From an uncultured Bacteroidota bacterium (GTDB lineage Bacteria > Bacteroidota > Bacteroidia > Bacteroidales > P3): 23,720 nt of DNA. The stretch lies in assembly GCA_900546465.1 (NCBI GenBank), contig URCX01000008.1, forward strand, positions 1-23,720, written 5' to 3'. The position numbers were made by a program, and so were the translations under genes. This document shows, in pieces, positions 6,914 to 15,464 of the stretch (positions within the stretch are counted from its first letter, which is position 1; every line of letters begins with the position of its first letter). Under the pieces are notes generated by a model. The model worked only from the letters and a program-made list of their open reading frames with translations, did not search any database and was not told the DNA's origin.

Positions 6914-8055
6914 TAAAAAAAATATGTTTGGCAGTTATGATACTGCTTCTATGTGCAGGATTGTCCGCACAAACTTTAAGGGTAAAAATATTTTCCCAAC
7001 AGAAAATAAAGGAAACAATGTTCATACCTTCTTTCGGACGATATACATTGGATGTTGATGGGAAAACACTGAAGTTATCAAGAACATCAAAGCTTAACAT
7101 CAAAGAAAATACCTCTCAAATAGAGGTGAGCATAAACGATACTTTGTTTGCAAAAGGCAAAAAAGCCAAGCTGATTGCAGAAGGGCTGAAATGTTTCTTC
7201 CAAATCAAGCCTCTCAATCCTGCAATTCAAGAAAGACGATATGATGACGGTTTGGAAATATATTCCGATAAGAAAGGAGCATTGGTAATCATAAATACGG
7301 TTGAACAAGAGAATTATATAGCCGGAGTTGTTCAGTCAGAGACGTGGGGAGCGACAAAAAACATAGATTTTTTCAAGGTTCAAGCCATTTGTTGCAGAAA
7401 TTACTTGTTCAGAAATATGAATAAACATTCGGCAGAAGGCTTCAATCTTTGCGATGATGTGCATTGTCAGGCGTATAAAACCAGAGCCAATCAACCGGAA
7501 GTAACAGAGGGGGCATACAAAAGTAAAGGTGAGATAATAGTCGATGAAAATGGCGAAATGATTGAAACTCTCTTTTATTCCAATTCGGGAGGACAGAGTG
7601 CAAATGCCGCAGATGTTTGGGGAAAGCATATTCCTTATCTTGTATCAGTGCAGGACAGTTTCTCGATAGGTTGTAAAAACTATACATGGGAGAAGTTCAT
7701 AAAATTGAAAACATGGACGAATTACTTCAAAAGCAAAGGCATAAACGTAAAAGACGCTGCTGTTAAGCAGGAACTTGTATCTTTTTCACAAGAAGAGGGC
7801 AGAAAGAAAGATATGCTCGGCATTCCTTTGACGCAAATAAGGAAAGACTTCAACTTGAAGTCCACATATTTTGATGTACAAGAGTGGGGAAGCGAGGTGA
7901 AATTGAATGGAAAGGGCTATGGACACGGAGTGGGAATGAGTCAGGAGGGAGCCATAAATATGTGTGAACAAGGTTATGAATATTGGCAGGTTATAGAGCA
8001 CTATTTCAAAGGGGCAAAGGTGATAAAAAAGGAAAACATATCACAAAGCGAGTAA
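6910..8055 (+). CDS. SpoIID/LytB-domain exported protein
   Basis: A 381-residue exported protein with a signal peptide (MIKKICLAVMILLLCAGLSAQ). A SpoIID/LytB amidase-enhancer region follows: VEQENYIAGVVQSE, VQAICCRNYLF, a Cys pair around LCDDVHCQAY, FYSNSGGQSANAADVWG, then near the end GYGHGVGMSQEGA (336-348). In sporulating Firmicutes SpoIID is a lytic transglycosylase and LytB enhances the LytC amidase. In Bacteroidota these proteins probably act on peptidoglycan in the periplasm, but their substrate is not established. The ATGA overlap with lpxB ties it to the lipid A gene. A TACCTTTG promoter for the next gene begins 29 bp after its stop, so the operon likely ends here. Confidence 0.88.
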   Translation: MIKKICLAVMILLLCAGLSAQTLRVKIFSQQKIKETMFIPSFGRYTLDVDGKTLKLSRTSKLNIKENTSQIEVSINDTLFAKGKKAKLIAEGLKCFFQIKPLNPAIQERRYDDGLEIYSDKKGALVIINTVEQENYIAGVVQSETWGATKNIDFFKVQAICCRNYLFRNMNKHSAEGFNLCDDVHCQAYKTRANQPEVTEGAYKSKGEIIVDENGEMIETLFYSNSGGQSANAADVWGKHIPYLVSVQDSFSIGCKNYTWEKFIKLKTWTNYFKSKGINVKDAAVKQELVSFSQEEGRKKDMLGIPLTQIRKDFNLKSTYFDVQEWGSEVKLNGKGYGHGVGMSQEGAINMCEQGYEYWQVIEHYFKGAKVIKKENISQSE

Positions 8056-8083
8056 TATCGTCTTTTGATAAGCGAAAAAAGAT

Positions 8084-8091
8084 TACCTTTG
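8084..8091 (+). promoter_or_regulatory. -7 box for the thioredoxin-like gene
   Basis: TACCTTTG matches TAnnTTTG; a TTTG at 8064-8067 lies 16 nt upstream, slightly short of the usual spacing. The predicted leader to the ATG at 8117 is about 20 nt. Confidence 0.55.
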
Positions 8092-8116
8092 CCAATCAAA
8101 TAAAAATATATGTAAT

Positions 8117-8692
8117 ATGAAATTAAAGAGTTTATTGTTTGCATGCACCTTGTGCATAGGAGCCGTTACCGTGATGGCTCAAGAGAAAATAGAATGGTTG
8201 ACAATAAAGCAGGCACAAGAACAAGCAAGGCAAGATGGCGAGAATGCAAAAAAATATTTTGTCGATTGCTATACGGATTGGTGCGGTTGGTGTAAACGAA
8301 TGGACAGAGATACTTTCTCGGATACCTTGATTGCCAAGATACTTAACCATTATTATTACCCTGTTAAGTTCAATGCAGAAAGCAGAGAGAAGGTCGAACT
8401 AAACGGAAAGGTTTATGAAAACACTTCTAAGGTAGTCGGTAGAGGGGGAACACACTCTTTGGCTTATTATCTTTTGAATAACAGGATGTCTTATCCTTCA
8501 TTCTCGATCATGAACAAGGATTGCAAAGTTCTTATCGCTTACCCCGGCTATCATGAAGCAAAGGAATTCGAGTTATTCTTGGTTTTCATGGGCGAGTTTT
8601 CCGATAAAATGAGTTTTGAGACCTTTGTCAAAGATTACGAAAGCAAGTATAGGCAGGATATTCTCAAAAAAATAAACACAGAAAAGAAATAA
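8117..8692 (+). CDS. Periplasmic thioredoxin-like protein (CGWC)
   Basis: A 191-residue thioredoxin-fold protein with a signal peptide of about 21 residues (ending TVMAQ), so it acts in the periplasm. The redox motif is WCGWCK with Cys56 and Cys59; Pro127 in SYPS is the expected cis-proline. The layout fits the thioredoxin_7/thioredoxin-like group common in Bacteroidota, likely reducing or isomerising disulfides in exported proteins. An insert between the motif and the cis-Pro (about residues 85-115, rich in charged residues) is usual for this group. It has its own promoter box. The UPF0597 gene follows after 4 bp, so the two are co-transcribed. The substrate is unknown. Confidence 0.88.
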   Translation: MKLKSLLFACTLCIGAVTVMAQEKIEWLTIKQAQEQARQDGENAKKYFVDCYTDWCGWCKRMDRDTFSDTLIAKILNHYYYPVKFNAESREKVELNGKVYENTSKVVGRGGTHSLAYYLLNNRMSYPSFSIMNKDCKVLIAYPGYHEAKEFELFLVFMGEFSDKMSFETFVKDYESKYRQDILKKINTEKK

Positions 8693-8696
8693 GCTC

Positions 8697-9971
8697 ATGA
8701 CACGACAGGAAGAGATACGCAGACTGATGCAGGACAACATCGTCCTTGCGGTGGGTTGCACCGAACCGGTAGCCGTGGCTTTGGCTGTTGCAAAGGCAAA
8801 GGAACTTTTGGGCGAAGAGGTTGAGAGAGTAGAGCTGTCGCTTTCCAAAAACATCATAAAGAATGCAATGGGTGTGGGTATTCCGGGTACGGGTATGATA
8901 GGCTTGCCGATAGCCGTGGCTTTGGGTGTGGTTTGCGGGTGCAGTTGTAAGCAGTTGCAAGTTTTAGAAGATGCAAAAGACAATTTGGATAAAGCGAAAA
9001 GCTGGCTGACTTCTCATAAAATAGATATGAAAAATAAGGATACGGACGAAAAACTCTATATAGAATGCTGTTGCTATGGCAAAACTTCCGTTTCCAAAGC
9101 CGTTATCGCAAAAAATCATACGAATTTCATTCTTTTACAGAAAGATGACAAGGTTCTGCCTTGCAGCAATGCGAGTAAAAATTGCAATAACGTGAAATCA
9201 AATAGTTCTCAAATCGCTGCTTCACTTTCTGTCAAAGAGATATATGAATACGCTACGCAGACCGAAATCACCTTCTTAGAATGGATATACGATATGGTAA
9301 AAGTGAATTTGGATATTTCCCAGGAAGGAATGCACGGAGACTATGGCTTGAAAATAGGTAAAAGTCTGATGGCAGATGGAGACATTAACAAAAGACAAAA
9401 AGTCATAGCCGCTGCATGCTCTGCCTCAGATGCACGAATGGACGGAGCAACTCTGCCGGTTTACAGCAATTCCGGCAGCGGCAACCAAGGAATAACATGC
9501 AGTGTTCCCGTTGCCAAATATGCTGAAGCCTTGGGCAAGAGCAAGGAAGAGCTTATCAGGGCTTTGACTCTATCCAATCTTATTTCCATTTATATCAAAA
9601 ACAAAATAGGTCGTCTTTCTGCTCTTTGCGGAATAGTCAATGCTTCCATAGGAGTCGGCTCAGCCTTTGTTTATCTCAAAGGAGGCTCGCTTACGCAGAT
9701 ATGTTACACTATTCGGAACATGATAAACACAATAACAGGCATGGTTTGCGATGGAGCAAAGCCGAGTTGTTCGTTAAAGATTTCCGCCGGACTGAATTCC
9801 GCATTTGATTCCGCCATGTTGGCAATGAACAATATTGTGGTAAATCAAACAGACGGTATTGCCGAACAAAACATAGACCACTCGATAGAGAATCTCGGAA
9901 AGATAGGACGCTTCGGCATGGATAAAATGGACGAACTTGTTTTGGATATAATGCTTGACAAGAACTCTTGA
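8697..9971 (+). CDS. UPF0597 / L-cysteine desulfidase-like Fe-S enzyme
   Basis: A 424-residue member of the UPF0597 family, related to the alpha part of iron-sulfur L-serine dehydratase and including L-cysteine desulfidase (E. coli CyuA/YhaM and the archaeal enzyme). It begins with VGCTEPVAVALA, where Cys21 matches the conserved catalytic-type Cys. It has the family segments GVGIPGTGMIGLP, SASDARMDGATLPVYSNSG and GSGNQGI. Three further cysteines, Cys311 (LCGIVNAS), Cys351 and Cys358, have the 40- and 7-residue spacing I recall for the [4Fe-4S] ligands of the archaeal enzyme. The likely reaction is cysteine (or serine) breakdown to pyruvate, ammonia and sulfide (or water) in the cytoplasm. The substrate cannot be decided from sequence. 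It lies 4 bp after the thioredoxin-like gene. Confidence 0.85.
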   Translation: MTRQEEIRRLMQDNIVLAVGCTEPVAVALAVAKAKELLGEEVERVELSLSKNIIKNAMGVGIPGTGMIGLPIAVALGVVCGCSCKQLQVLEDAKDNLDKAKSWLTSHKIDMKNKDTDEKLYIECCCYGKTSVSKAVIAKNHTNFILLQKDDKVLPCSNASKNCNNVKSNSSQIAASLSVKEIYEYATQTEITFLEWIYDMVKVNLDISQEGMHGDYGLKIGKSLMADGDINKRQKVIAAACSASDARMDGATLPVYSNSGSGNQGITCSVPVAKYAEALGKSKEELIRALTLSNLISIYIKNKIGRLSALCGIVNASIGVGSAFVYLKGGSLTQICYTIRNMINTITGMVCDGAKPSCSLKISAGLNSAFDSAMLAMNNIVVNQTDGIAEQNIDHSIENLGKIGRFGMDKMDELVLDIMLDKNS

Positions 9972-10054
9972 CAGTATAACAAATAAGAGAAATAACTTTC
10001 GGAAGAAAGTTGATTTGCTCCTGCTATTGCAAACTGCCGTTTCCGTCCCATGCA

Positions 10055-11002
10055 ATGAAAGAAAGAATTAAAAGAAACGTCAAATCGGAAAACACAACGG
10101 ATATGGAACATCATGGACATTCGCACACTTCTCATGTAGATGGGAATTTGAATAATACGTTCATAATAGCCATTAGCCTTAATCTTGCTTTTGTTGCGGT
10201 TGAAGCCACAATAGGTTGGATGCAAGGTGCATTGGCTTTGCTCTCCGACGCAGGGCATAATCTTTTGGACGTTTTTTCGCTCCTGCTCGCTCTGCTTGCA
10301 TTCCGTCTTTCTGCAAAAGCTGCAACCAAACATTTCACTTACGGAGGCAAGAAAGCCACTATTCTTATTTCCTTGCTTAATGCAATCCTGCTCCTTGGAG
10401 CTGTAATAATCATTGTTATCGAAAGTATAGAGAAGATTAGCAATCCTCTTCCTGTAAACGGTGTTGCTATAAGTTGGACGGCAGGTGTGGGAATTGTTGT
10501 CAACGGATTGACGACAGTGATGTTGATGAAAAAGCAAAGCCATGACTTGAATGTAAAAGGAGCATTTCTGCACATGCTCGCAGATACATTGGTTTCTGTC
10601 GGCGTTGTCATAAGCGGAGTTATTATCATCTTAACAGGGAACACCCTTATCGACCCTATCATAAGCATTGTCATTGCCGGCGTTATACTCTTCTCCACTT
10701 GGCATTTGCTTGAAGAAAGTCTGAGAATGGCATTGGACGGCACCCCGAGCAAGATCGATATCGATAAAGTACAAAAAGAAATATTGGCAATACCATACGT
10801 GGAAAGTATCCATCATCTTCACATTTGGGCAATCAGCACAACGGAAATCGCTCTTACCGCACACATTGTTATGAAGGATTTCTCCCACTCCCAAAGCGTC
10901 AAAGAAGAAATAAGACACAAACTCGCCTCATCGGGTATCACTCATTGCACTCTTGAAACCGAAACAACAACCGACGATTGCGAAAACAAACTTTGCCGAT
11001 AA
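10055..11002 (+). CDS. Cation diffusion facilitator, zinc-type (CzcD/ZitB-like)
   Basis: A six-helix cation exporter of the CDF family that removes divalent metal from the cytoplasm in exchange for protons. The metal site reads SDAGHNLLD in helix 2 (His68, Asp72) and HMLADTL in helix 5 (His173, Asp177). The two His-Asp pairs indicate zinc preference. A His-rich N-terminus (HHGHSHTSH, 19-27) is a likely metal-binding tail. The C-terminal domain (from about residue 225, DGTPSKIDID and SIHHLHIW) is the usual cytoplasmic dimerisation domain. The start is uncertain: 10055 gives 315 residues, while the ATG at 10103 (MEHHGHSH) gives a family-typical beginning. No clear promoter box is seen in the 83 bp after the UPF0597 gene, so read-through is possible. 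Confidence 0.92.
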   Translation: MKERIKRNVKSENTTDMEHHGHSHTSHVDGNLNNTFIIAISLNLAFVAVEATIGWMQGALALLSDAGHNLLDVFSLLLALLAFRLSAKAATKHFTYGGKKATILISLLNAILLLGAVIIIVIESIEKISNPLPVNGVAISWTAGVGIVVNGLTTVMLMKKQSHDLNVKGAFLHMLADTLVSVGVVISGVIIILTGNTLIDPIISIVIAGVILFSTWHLLEESLRMALDGTPSKIDIDKVQKEILAIPYVESIHHLHIWAISTTEIALTAHIVMKDFSHSQSVKEEIRHKLASSGITHCTLETETTTDDCENKLCR

Positions 11003-11108
11003 ATTCTAACACATCACAGAAAAGGCATTACAACTTGTGTTGTTATGTGGCTTTGATTGCAAAGGATATTTATTTGGTAGGGAACGGGCTGAATTGAAAT
11101 ATAAATAT

Positions 11109-11116
11109 TAACTTTG
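11109..11116 (+). promoter_or_regulatory. Possible -7 box for the hydrolase / MATE-M23 pair
   Basis: TAACTTTG matches TAnnTTTG, about 78 nt before the hydrolase ATG. No good -33 element is visible and the leader would be longer than at the other genes, so this is tentative. The rest of 11003-11193 shows only a weak 5-bp hairpin at 11030-11043. Confidence 0.35.
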
Positions 11117-11193
11117 CGGAAAGAATAAAGCGGATTTTTGTGTGCAGGAGTCTGTTGTTCGGTACCGAGACATGAATTTAATATTGATTGAAA

Positions 11194-12012
11194 ATGATAC
11201 ACAACATACTATATTATAATGGGAGTAAGATAAATTACCAATGCGAAGGAAAGGGCGAGACAACGCTTGTATTGTTGCATGGCTTTATGCACGATTTGCG
11301 TATTTGGGCTTCGTTTGTTTATTCTTATATGAGAGAAATACGTGTGGTAACTATTGACTTGCCGGGACATGGAGAAAGTGAATGTTGTGATGAGGTGCAT
11401 ACAATGGAATTGCAAGCCGATGTGGTGCGAGCTGTTTTGGACGAATTGGGAATAAATAAGTGTGTCATGACGGGGCATTCCATGGGTGGTTATGTGGCTT
11501 TGGCTTTTGCCGATAAGTATCCTGAGTATCTCAAAGGACTTTGTCTTGTCAATTCTCATGCTTTGGCTGATGGTATTCAAAAGGTAGAAGATCGCAGACG
11601 AATGTGCAGAATTGTAAAAGAGAATAGGGCAGGTTTTATTATCAATTTCATTCCTCAGTTATTTGCCGAATGCAATCGCGAAAAGCTCGATGAGGAAATC
11701 AAAGACTTGCAAGACTCTGCTTTGAATACGACAACAGAGAGCATAATTGCTGCACAGGAAGGTATGATTACGAGAAAATCACATGTAGATGTGTTACAAA
11801 ATAGTGATTTCCCTATTCTTTTTATTGCAGGCAGAAAAGATAAACGTATATCGGTGGATTTGGTCATAGCCCAAGCCTCTTTAGCCCCGCATTGCGAAAT
11901 AATGTTGCTGCCGAATGTGGCTCACATGTCCCACGTTGAAGCAAAAAATATCGTTAAACAACGTCTTCTTTCTTTTGTACGTATGTGCTTTTCCATCGTA
12001 AGTCCTTTGTAA
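11194..12012 (+). CDS. Alpha/beta hydrolase
   Basis: A 272-residue cytoplasmic alpha/beta-fold hydrolase. It has the oxyanion HG motif (VLLHGF), the nucleophile elbow TGHSMGG with Ser96, a candidate acid Asp216 (AGRKDKR) and the catalytic His244 in NVAHMSHVE. The length is standard, with a short lid region around residues 120-185. Such enzymes cleave esters or related bonds; nothing in the sequence gives the substrate. The ATG at 11194 is preferred over a TTG two codons upstream. It ends 13 bp before the MATE-M23 gene, so the two are probably one transcript. The final residues (MCFSIVSPL) extend slightly past the conserved fold. Confidence 0.88.
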   Translation: MIHNILYYNGSKINYQCEGKGETTLVLLHGFMHDLRIWASFVYSYMREIRVVTIDLPGHGESECCDEVHTMELQADVVRAVLDELGINKCVMTGHSMGGYVALAFADKYPEYLKGLCLVNSHALADGIQKVEDRRRMCRIVKENRAGFIINFIPQLFAECNREKLDEEIKDLQDSALNTTTESIIAAQEGMITRKSHVDVLQNSDFPILFIAGRKDKRISVDLVIAQASLAPHCEIMLLPNVAHMSHVEAKNIVKQRLLSFVRMCFSIVSPL

Positions 12013-12025
12013 AAAAGTTTATGAA

Positions 12026-15000
12026 ATGAGGGACTTCACCAAAGGTAGTGTCGGGCAAAGCATTTTCTTATTCAGTCTTCCGATAATACTCGGTAATCTG
12101 TTTCAACAATTATATACCTTTGTCAATAGTGCCATAGTGGGTTGCTTTCTTGGCGATAAGGCTTTGGCTGCGGTAGGTTCGGTATATCCTATTGTTTTCT
12201 TTCTTGTTTCTCTCATAATAGGCATAGGTTCCGGAGGCAGTGTGTTGGTATCTCATTTCTTCGGAGCAAAGGGACATGAGCAAATACCGCTTGTAGTGAG
12301 TACTTTCTATATCTTTTTTCTTGGATTGGGGATAGTTGTCAGTCTTGCAAGCATAATCTTTGCACCATGGATTTTTTCGCTTCTCGGTTTGGAAGCAGCC
12401 ATTAGGCTTCAAGCTGTTGCATATATGAGAGTGTATATGTTGGGAATGTTCTTTTCTTTTTGTTTCAACAGTGCTGTGAGCATTCTTAGAGGATTGGGAG
12501 ACAGTAGAACGCAACTCGGCTATCTTATAGGTGCAAATGTGCTTAACGCCTTATTGTCCTATATCTTTATTGCCAAGTTCCATCTCAGCCTTGTATCGAC
12601 CGCATGGGCTTCTGTCATAAGTCAGTTTCTTGCGACCCTGCTTTTGTTCCTCCGTCTTCAAAAATGCAATGAATATTTCAGGTTCAGAAAACAAGCGAAA
12701 TATTTTGACAAGGCAAATTTTCGAGAATTGTTGCGAATAGGCTTGCCGACAGGAGTGCAACAATCAGTTGTTGCATTGTCGCAAATACTGATACTCGGCT
12801 TGGTTGCTAAGTTTGGCACAGACGCAGTTGCAGCATATTCCGCTGCTTCAAGAATAGAATCCATAGCTCTGCTGTTTGTTTTGAATCTTTCCTCCGCTCT
12901 GACGAGTTTTGCAGGACAAAATTTCGGTGCAGGCAATACGGAAAGAGTCAGAAAAGGTTTGCGTTCATCTCTGATGATGATGACATGGCTTTCATTGGTA
13001 ACATTTGTTATCTTTTTCTTTTTTCCGAATGAGCTTATGGGACTGTTTTCCGACACACAGGAGGTTTGTCTTATCGGAAAGGAATACCTGCAAATCATGG
13101 GTTTGTTTTGGATATTGTTTGCATTTATGAATACTTTTACATCATTCTTTCGCGGTCTCGGTTATACCTTTGTGCCTATGTTGATAAGCATTATAAGCCT
13201 GTGGCTTTTGAGGCTGCCTTTGTCTTATTTGCTATCTTTGTTCAGAGGTACGGAAGGAATTTGGTTGGGAGCTCCTTTGTCATGGTTGTTGGGTGTATTG
13301 TGCTTTCTGTTTTATTATAAAAAATCCCGCTGGCACAAAAAGAAAACTTTCGGTTTCGCTTCAATGAGTGTATTGTTGTTCTGCCTGTGTTGTTCTGCTA
13401 ATACAAAGGCACAAAGTTCTTGTTCTGATTATCTTTCCCCTTTGACAATACCATTAAGCAGTTCCGGACATTTTGCAGAATTGAGAACGAATCATTTTCA
13501 TTCGGGTATAGACCTTAGAACGCAAGGCAGGGAAAATCAATACGTCATCTGTCCGTATGACGGCTATGTTTCAAGAATAAAAATTCAGGTCTATGGAGGA
13601 GGAAAGAACCTTTACATCGACCACACCAACGGATATACAACAGTGTATATGCACCTGAATGCTTATTGGGGCAGAATCGGAGAATACGTAAAGGATTATC
13701 AGTATAAGAATAAGTGCTATGCTTTTGATATAAATCTGCCCAAGGGAGGTTTGAAACTGAAAAAAGGAGATACCATAGCATTAAGCGGTAATACAGGTTC
13801 GTCAGGCGGTCCCCATCTTCACTACGAAATACGCCAAACAGCATCACAACGTACAATAAACCCTATCTTGAAAGGACTTCCTTTGCAAGACAGCATTGCT
13901 CCCGAACTTTATGCCTTTCGCTTATTGCCTTGTGATGAATATTCGACCCTTATGGGCAACAATGCAGCAAAGTTATTCGATTTGAAGAAAGATACAACTT
14001 TCAAATACGGCGATACCATTATTGCAAACGGCAATTTCTATCTTTGTGTTGAAGCATACGACCGTTCCAACGGCTCGACGGCTAAGAACGGAGTGTATGA
14101 TACAAGGATATTCACCGATAACAACTTATTGTTTCGTTACAATAATTCCGACTTTTCTTTTTCCGATTCGAGGTATGCCAATGCCATAATAGATTATGCC
14201 TATTTCAAACAAAGCGGACGAAGAATGCTTTGGACGAAACAACTGCCGCCTGCCCGTATAAGATGCGTAGATTACAGAGATGGAGGAATTATCACAAGCA
14301 GCAACGGACAAGTACAAGAGATACGCATATTGCTTTCGGACGAAAGAGGCAATGCAAGCGATTTTGTTTTCTATCTGAAAGGAGAATTGCAAAATCCAAA
14401 TATTGCTCTATTACAAAATCTCTCCGCCAAGAAAACACGGGAAGCTGAACAGTTGAAAAACATCAAGACATATACCATTGACCGAAACAAAACAACAACA
14501 ATAAGTTTACAGGACTCGAGTTCGCTTTATTTTCCGGAGAACAGTCTCTATGAAAATCTTGATTTGAACTACTCTTCCTCCAAGGGAAAGTTCTCCTTGA
14601 TACATAGCATTCACAACAATCGCACTCCATTGCATAAAAGCATAAACTTGAAACTTCGTTACAACAATAAACTTGAGCCCTATAAAAGCAAAGCCCTTGT
14701 GGTTTCAATAGACGATAAAGGCAGACGGAGTTCGGTAGGAGGCAGGCTTGAAGGTCGCTATATCGTATGTTCCGTTTCAAATTTCGGAACATATACCGTG
14801 GATATAGATACCATTGCCCCTGTTTGTAAAGCGAAGAACTTTATTTCCGGCAATAGAATCAAGCCGAAGCAAAAAAGCATTCAAGTAAAGATAAGCGACA
14901 ATCTTTCCGGCATATCATCGTATAACGCATATTTGAATGGCAAATGGTTGCTGGCAGAATACGATGGCAAAAGCGGAACGCTTATAATGGCAGTGAAAGA

Positions 15001-15088
15001 CTTTCCGAAAGGCAGGAGCGAATTGAAAATCATTCTTTCCGACACCAAGAACAATACATCAACACACCGCTTTACCATAATCAGATAA
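12026..15088 (+). CDS. MATE-family transporter fused to M23 metallopeptidase
   Basis: One open frame of 1020 residues. Residues 1-440 are a complete MATE drug/sodium antiporter: about 12 membrane helices in two similar halves, with FSLPIILGNLFQQLYTFVNS, AVGSVYPI, LRGLGDSRTQ and GLPTGVQQSV. After helix 12 comes a basic loop (YYKKSRWHKKK), then at about 440-463 a hydrophobic stretch with a signal-peptidase-like end (NTKAQ), beginning at Met447. Residues 464-1020 are a Bacteroidota-type M23 peptidase: zinc ligands His492 and Asp496 (HSGID), His597 and His599 (HLHYE), then a beta-rich C-terminal part. Each half is full length for its family. By the positive-inside rule the extra helix would put the peptidase in the periplasm, anchored or released by signal peptidase. 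The alternative is that a 1-nt insertion merged two coupled genes; see findings. Confidence 0.85.
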   Translation: MRDFTKGSVGQSIFLFSLPIILGNLFQQLYTFVNSAIVGCFLGDKALAAVGSVYPIVFFLVSLIIGIGSGGSVLVSHFFGAKGHEQIPLVVSTFYIFFLGLGIVVSLASIIFAPWIFSLLGLEAAIRLQAVAYMRVYMLGMFFSFCFNSAVSILRGLGDSRTQLGYLIGANVLNALLSYIFIAKFHLSLVSTAWASVISQFLATLLLFLRLQKCNEYFRFRKQAKYFDKANFRELLRIGLPTGVQQSVVALSQILILGLVAKFGTDAVAAYSAASRIESIALLFVLNLSSALTSFAGQNFGAGNTERVRKGLRSSLMMMTWLSLVTFVIFFFFPNELMGLFSDTQEVCLIGKEYLQIMGLFWILFAFMNTFTSFFRGLGYTFVPMLISIISLWLLRLPLSYLLSLFRGTEGIWLGAPLSWLLGVLCFLFYYKKSRWHKKKTFGFASMSVLLFCLCCSANTKAQSSCSDYLSPLTIPLSSSGHFAELRTNHFHSGIDLRTQGRENQYVICPYDGYVSRIKIQVYGGGKNLYIDHTNGYTTVYMHLNAYWGRIGEYVKDYQYKNKCYAFDINLPKGGLKLKKGDTIALSGNTGSSGGPHLHYEIRQTASQRTINPILKGLPLQDSIAPELYAFRLLPCDEYSTLMGNNAAKLFDLKKDTTFKYGDTIIANGNFYLCVEAYDRSNGSTAKNGVYDTRIFTDNNLLFRYNNSDFSFSDSRYANAIIDYAYFKQSGRRMLWTKQLPPARIRCVDYRDGGIITSSNGQVQEIRILLSDERGNASDFVFYLKGELQNPNIALLQNLSAKKTREAEQLKNIKTYTIDRNKTTTISLQDSSSLYFPENSLYENLDLNYSSSKGKFSLIHSIHNNRTPLHKSINLKLRYNNKLEPYKSKALVVSIDDKGRRSSVGGRLEGRYIVCSVSNFGTYTVDIDTIAPVCKAKNFISGNRIKPKQKSIQVKISDNLSGISSYNAYLNGKWLLAEYDGKSGTLIMAVKDFPKGRSELKIILSDTKNNTSTHRFTIIR

Positions 15089-15282
15089 CAACTCTGTCTA
15101 AGAACAGAAAGCAGTATTCGATATTCAAAATACCTTAGTGTGTTTTTTTGAGGGATTTGATCTTTTTGCATTTCTTATCCTTTTTTTACTTGTCAGATTT
15201 GGTGGTTTTCTTCATTCGGAAGTAAGAATGTGAAAGAGCAATTTCTTACTTGATTTTATATATGAAATAGAAGTCTTAGTGG

Positions 15283-15352
15283 TTATAGAAGTTTTAGAAT
15301 AACTGGAAATTCTATGGTTTATAGAAAATCTATAAGGACTCGCTCTTATAGA
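15283..15352. repeat. TTATAGA repeat cluster upstream of murL-murD2
   Basis: Direct copies of TTATAGA start at 15283, 15319 and 15346; the reverse complement TCTATAA is at 15329-15335 and pairs with the second copy across a 3-nt loop. The cluster ends about 80 bp before the -7 box. It could be an operator, but the heptamer is AT-rich and chance is possible. Confidence 0.4.
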
Positions 15353-15434
15353 GAAGTCGGATTTCGAGAAAAGGGAAGTGGGTTTGGGGTGGGTGGTTTT
15401 TGGTGAAACTGGTGTTGATTTCTTGGGGTTTTTG

Positions 15435-15442
15435 TATCTTTG
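15435..15442 (+). promoter_or_regulatory. -7 box for murL-murD2
   Basis: TATCTTTG matches TAnnTTTG; a weak TTG at 15415-15417 lies 17 nt upstream. The predicted leader to the ATG at 15465 is about 18 nt, which supports that start. Confidence 0.55.
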
Positions 15443-15464
15443 TCGGTGTTTTCAGTATTGTGAT

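Larger units (their letters stand above)
15089..15464. other. Gene-free interval upstream of murL-murD2
   Basis: There is no credible gene. A T7 run at 15141-15147 downstream of the peptidase stop has no strong stem before it. Three direct copies of TTATAGA (15283, 15319, 15346) and one inverted copy (TCTATAA, 15329-15335) cluster in 70 bp; two of them form a small hairpin at 15319-15335. The promoter box at 15435-15442 is listed separately. A GTG-started extension of the downstream frame back to 15378 has no recognisable family sequence and passes through the promoter. Confidence 0.55.

Noticed and set aside
9845..10573. 242-codon minus-strand frame across the UPF0597 and CDF genes
   Set aside because: It overlaps two well-supported plus-strand genes and the translation is a low-complexity shadow without domains.
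15378..15464. GTG-started N-terminal extension of murL-murD2
   Set aside because: It contains the -7 promoter box, and the extra 29 residues look like translated non-coding DNA.
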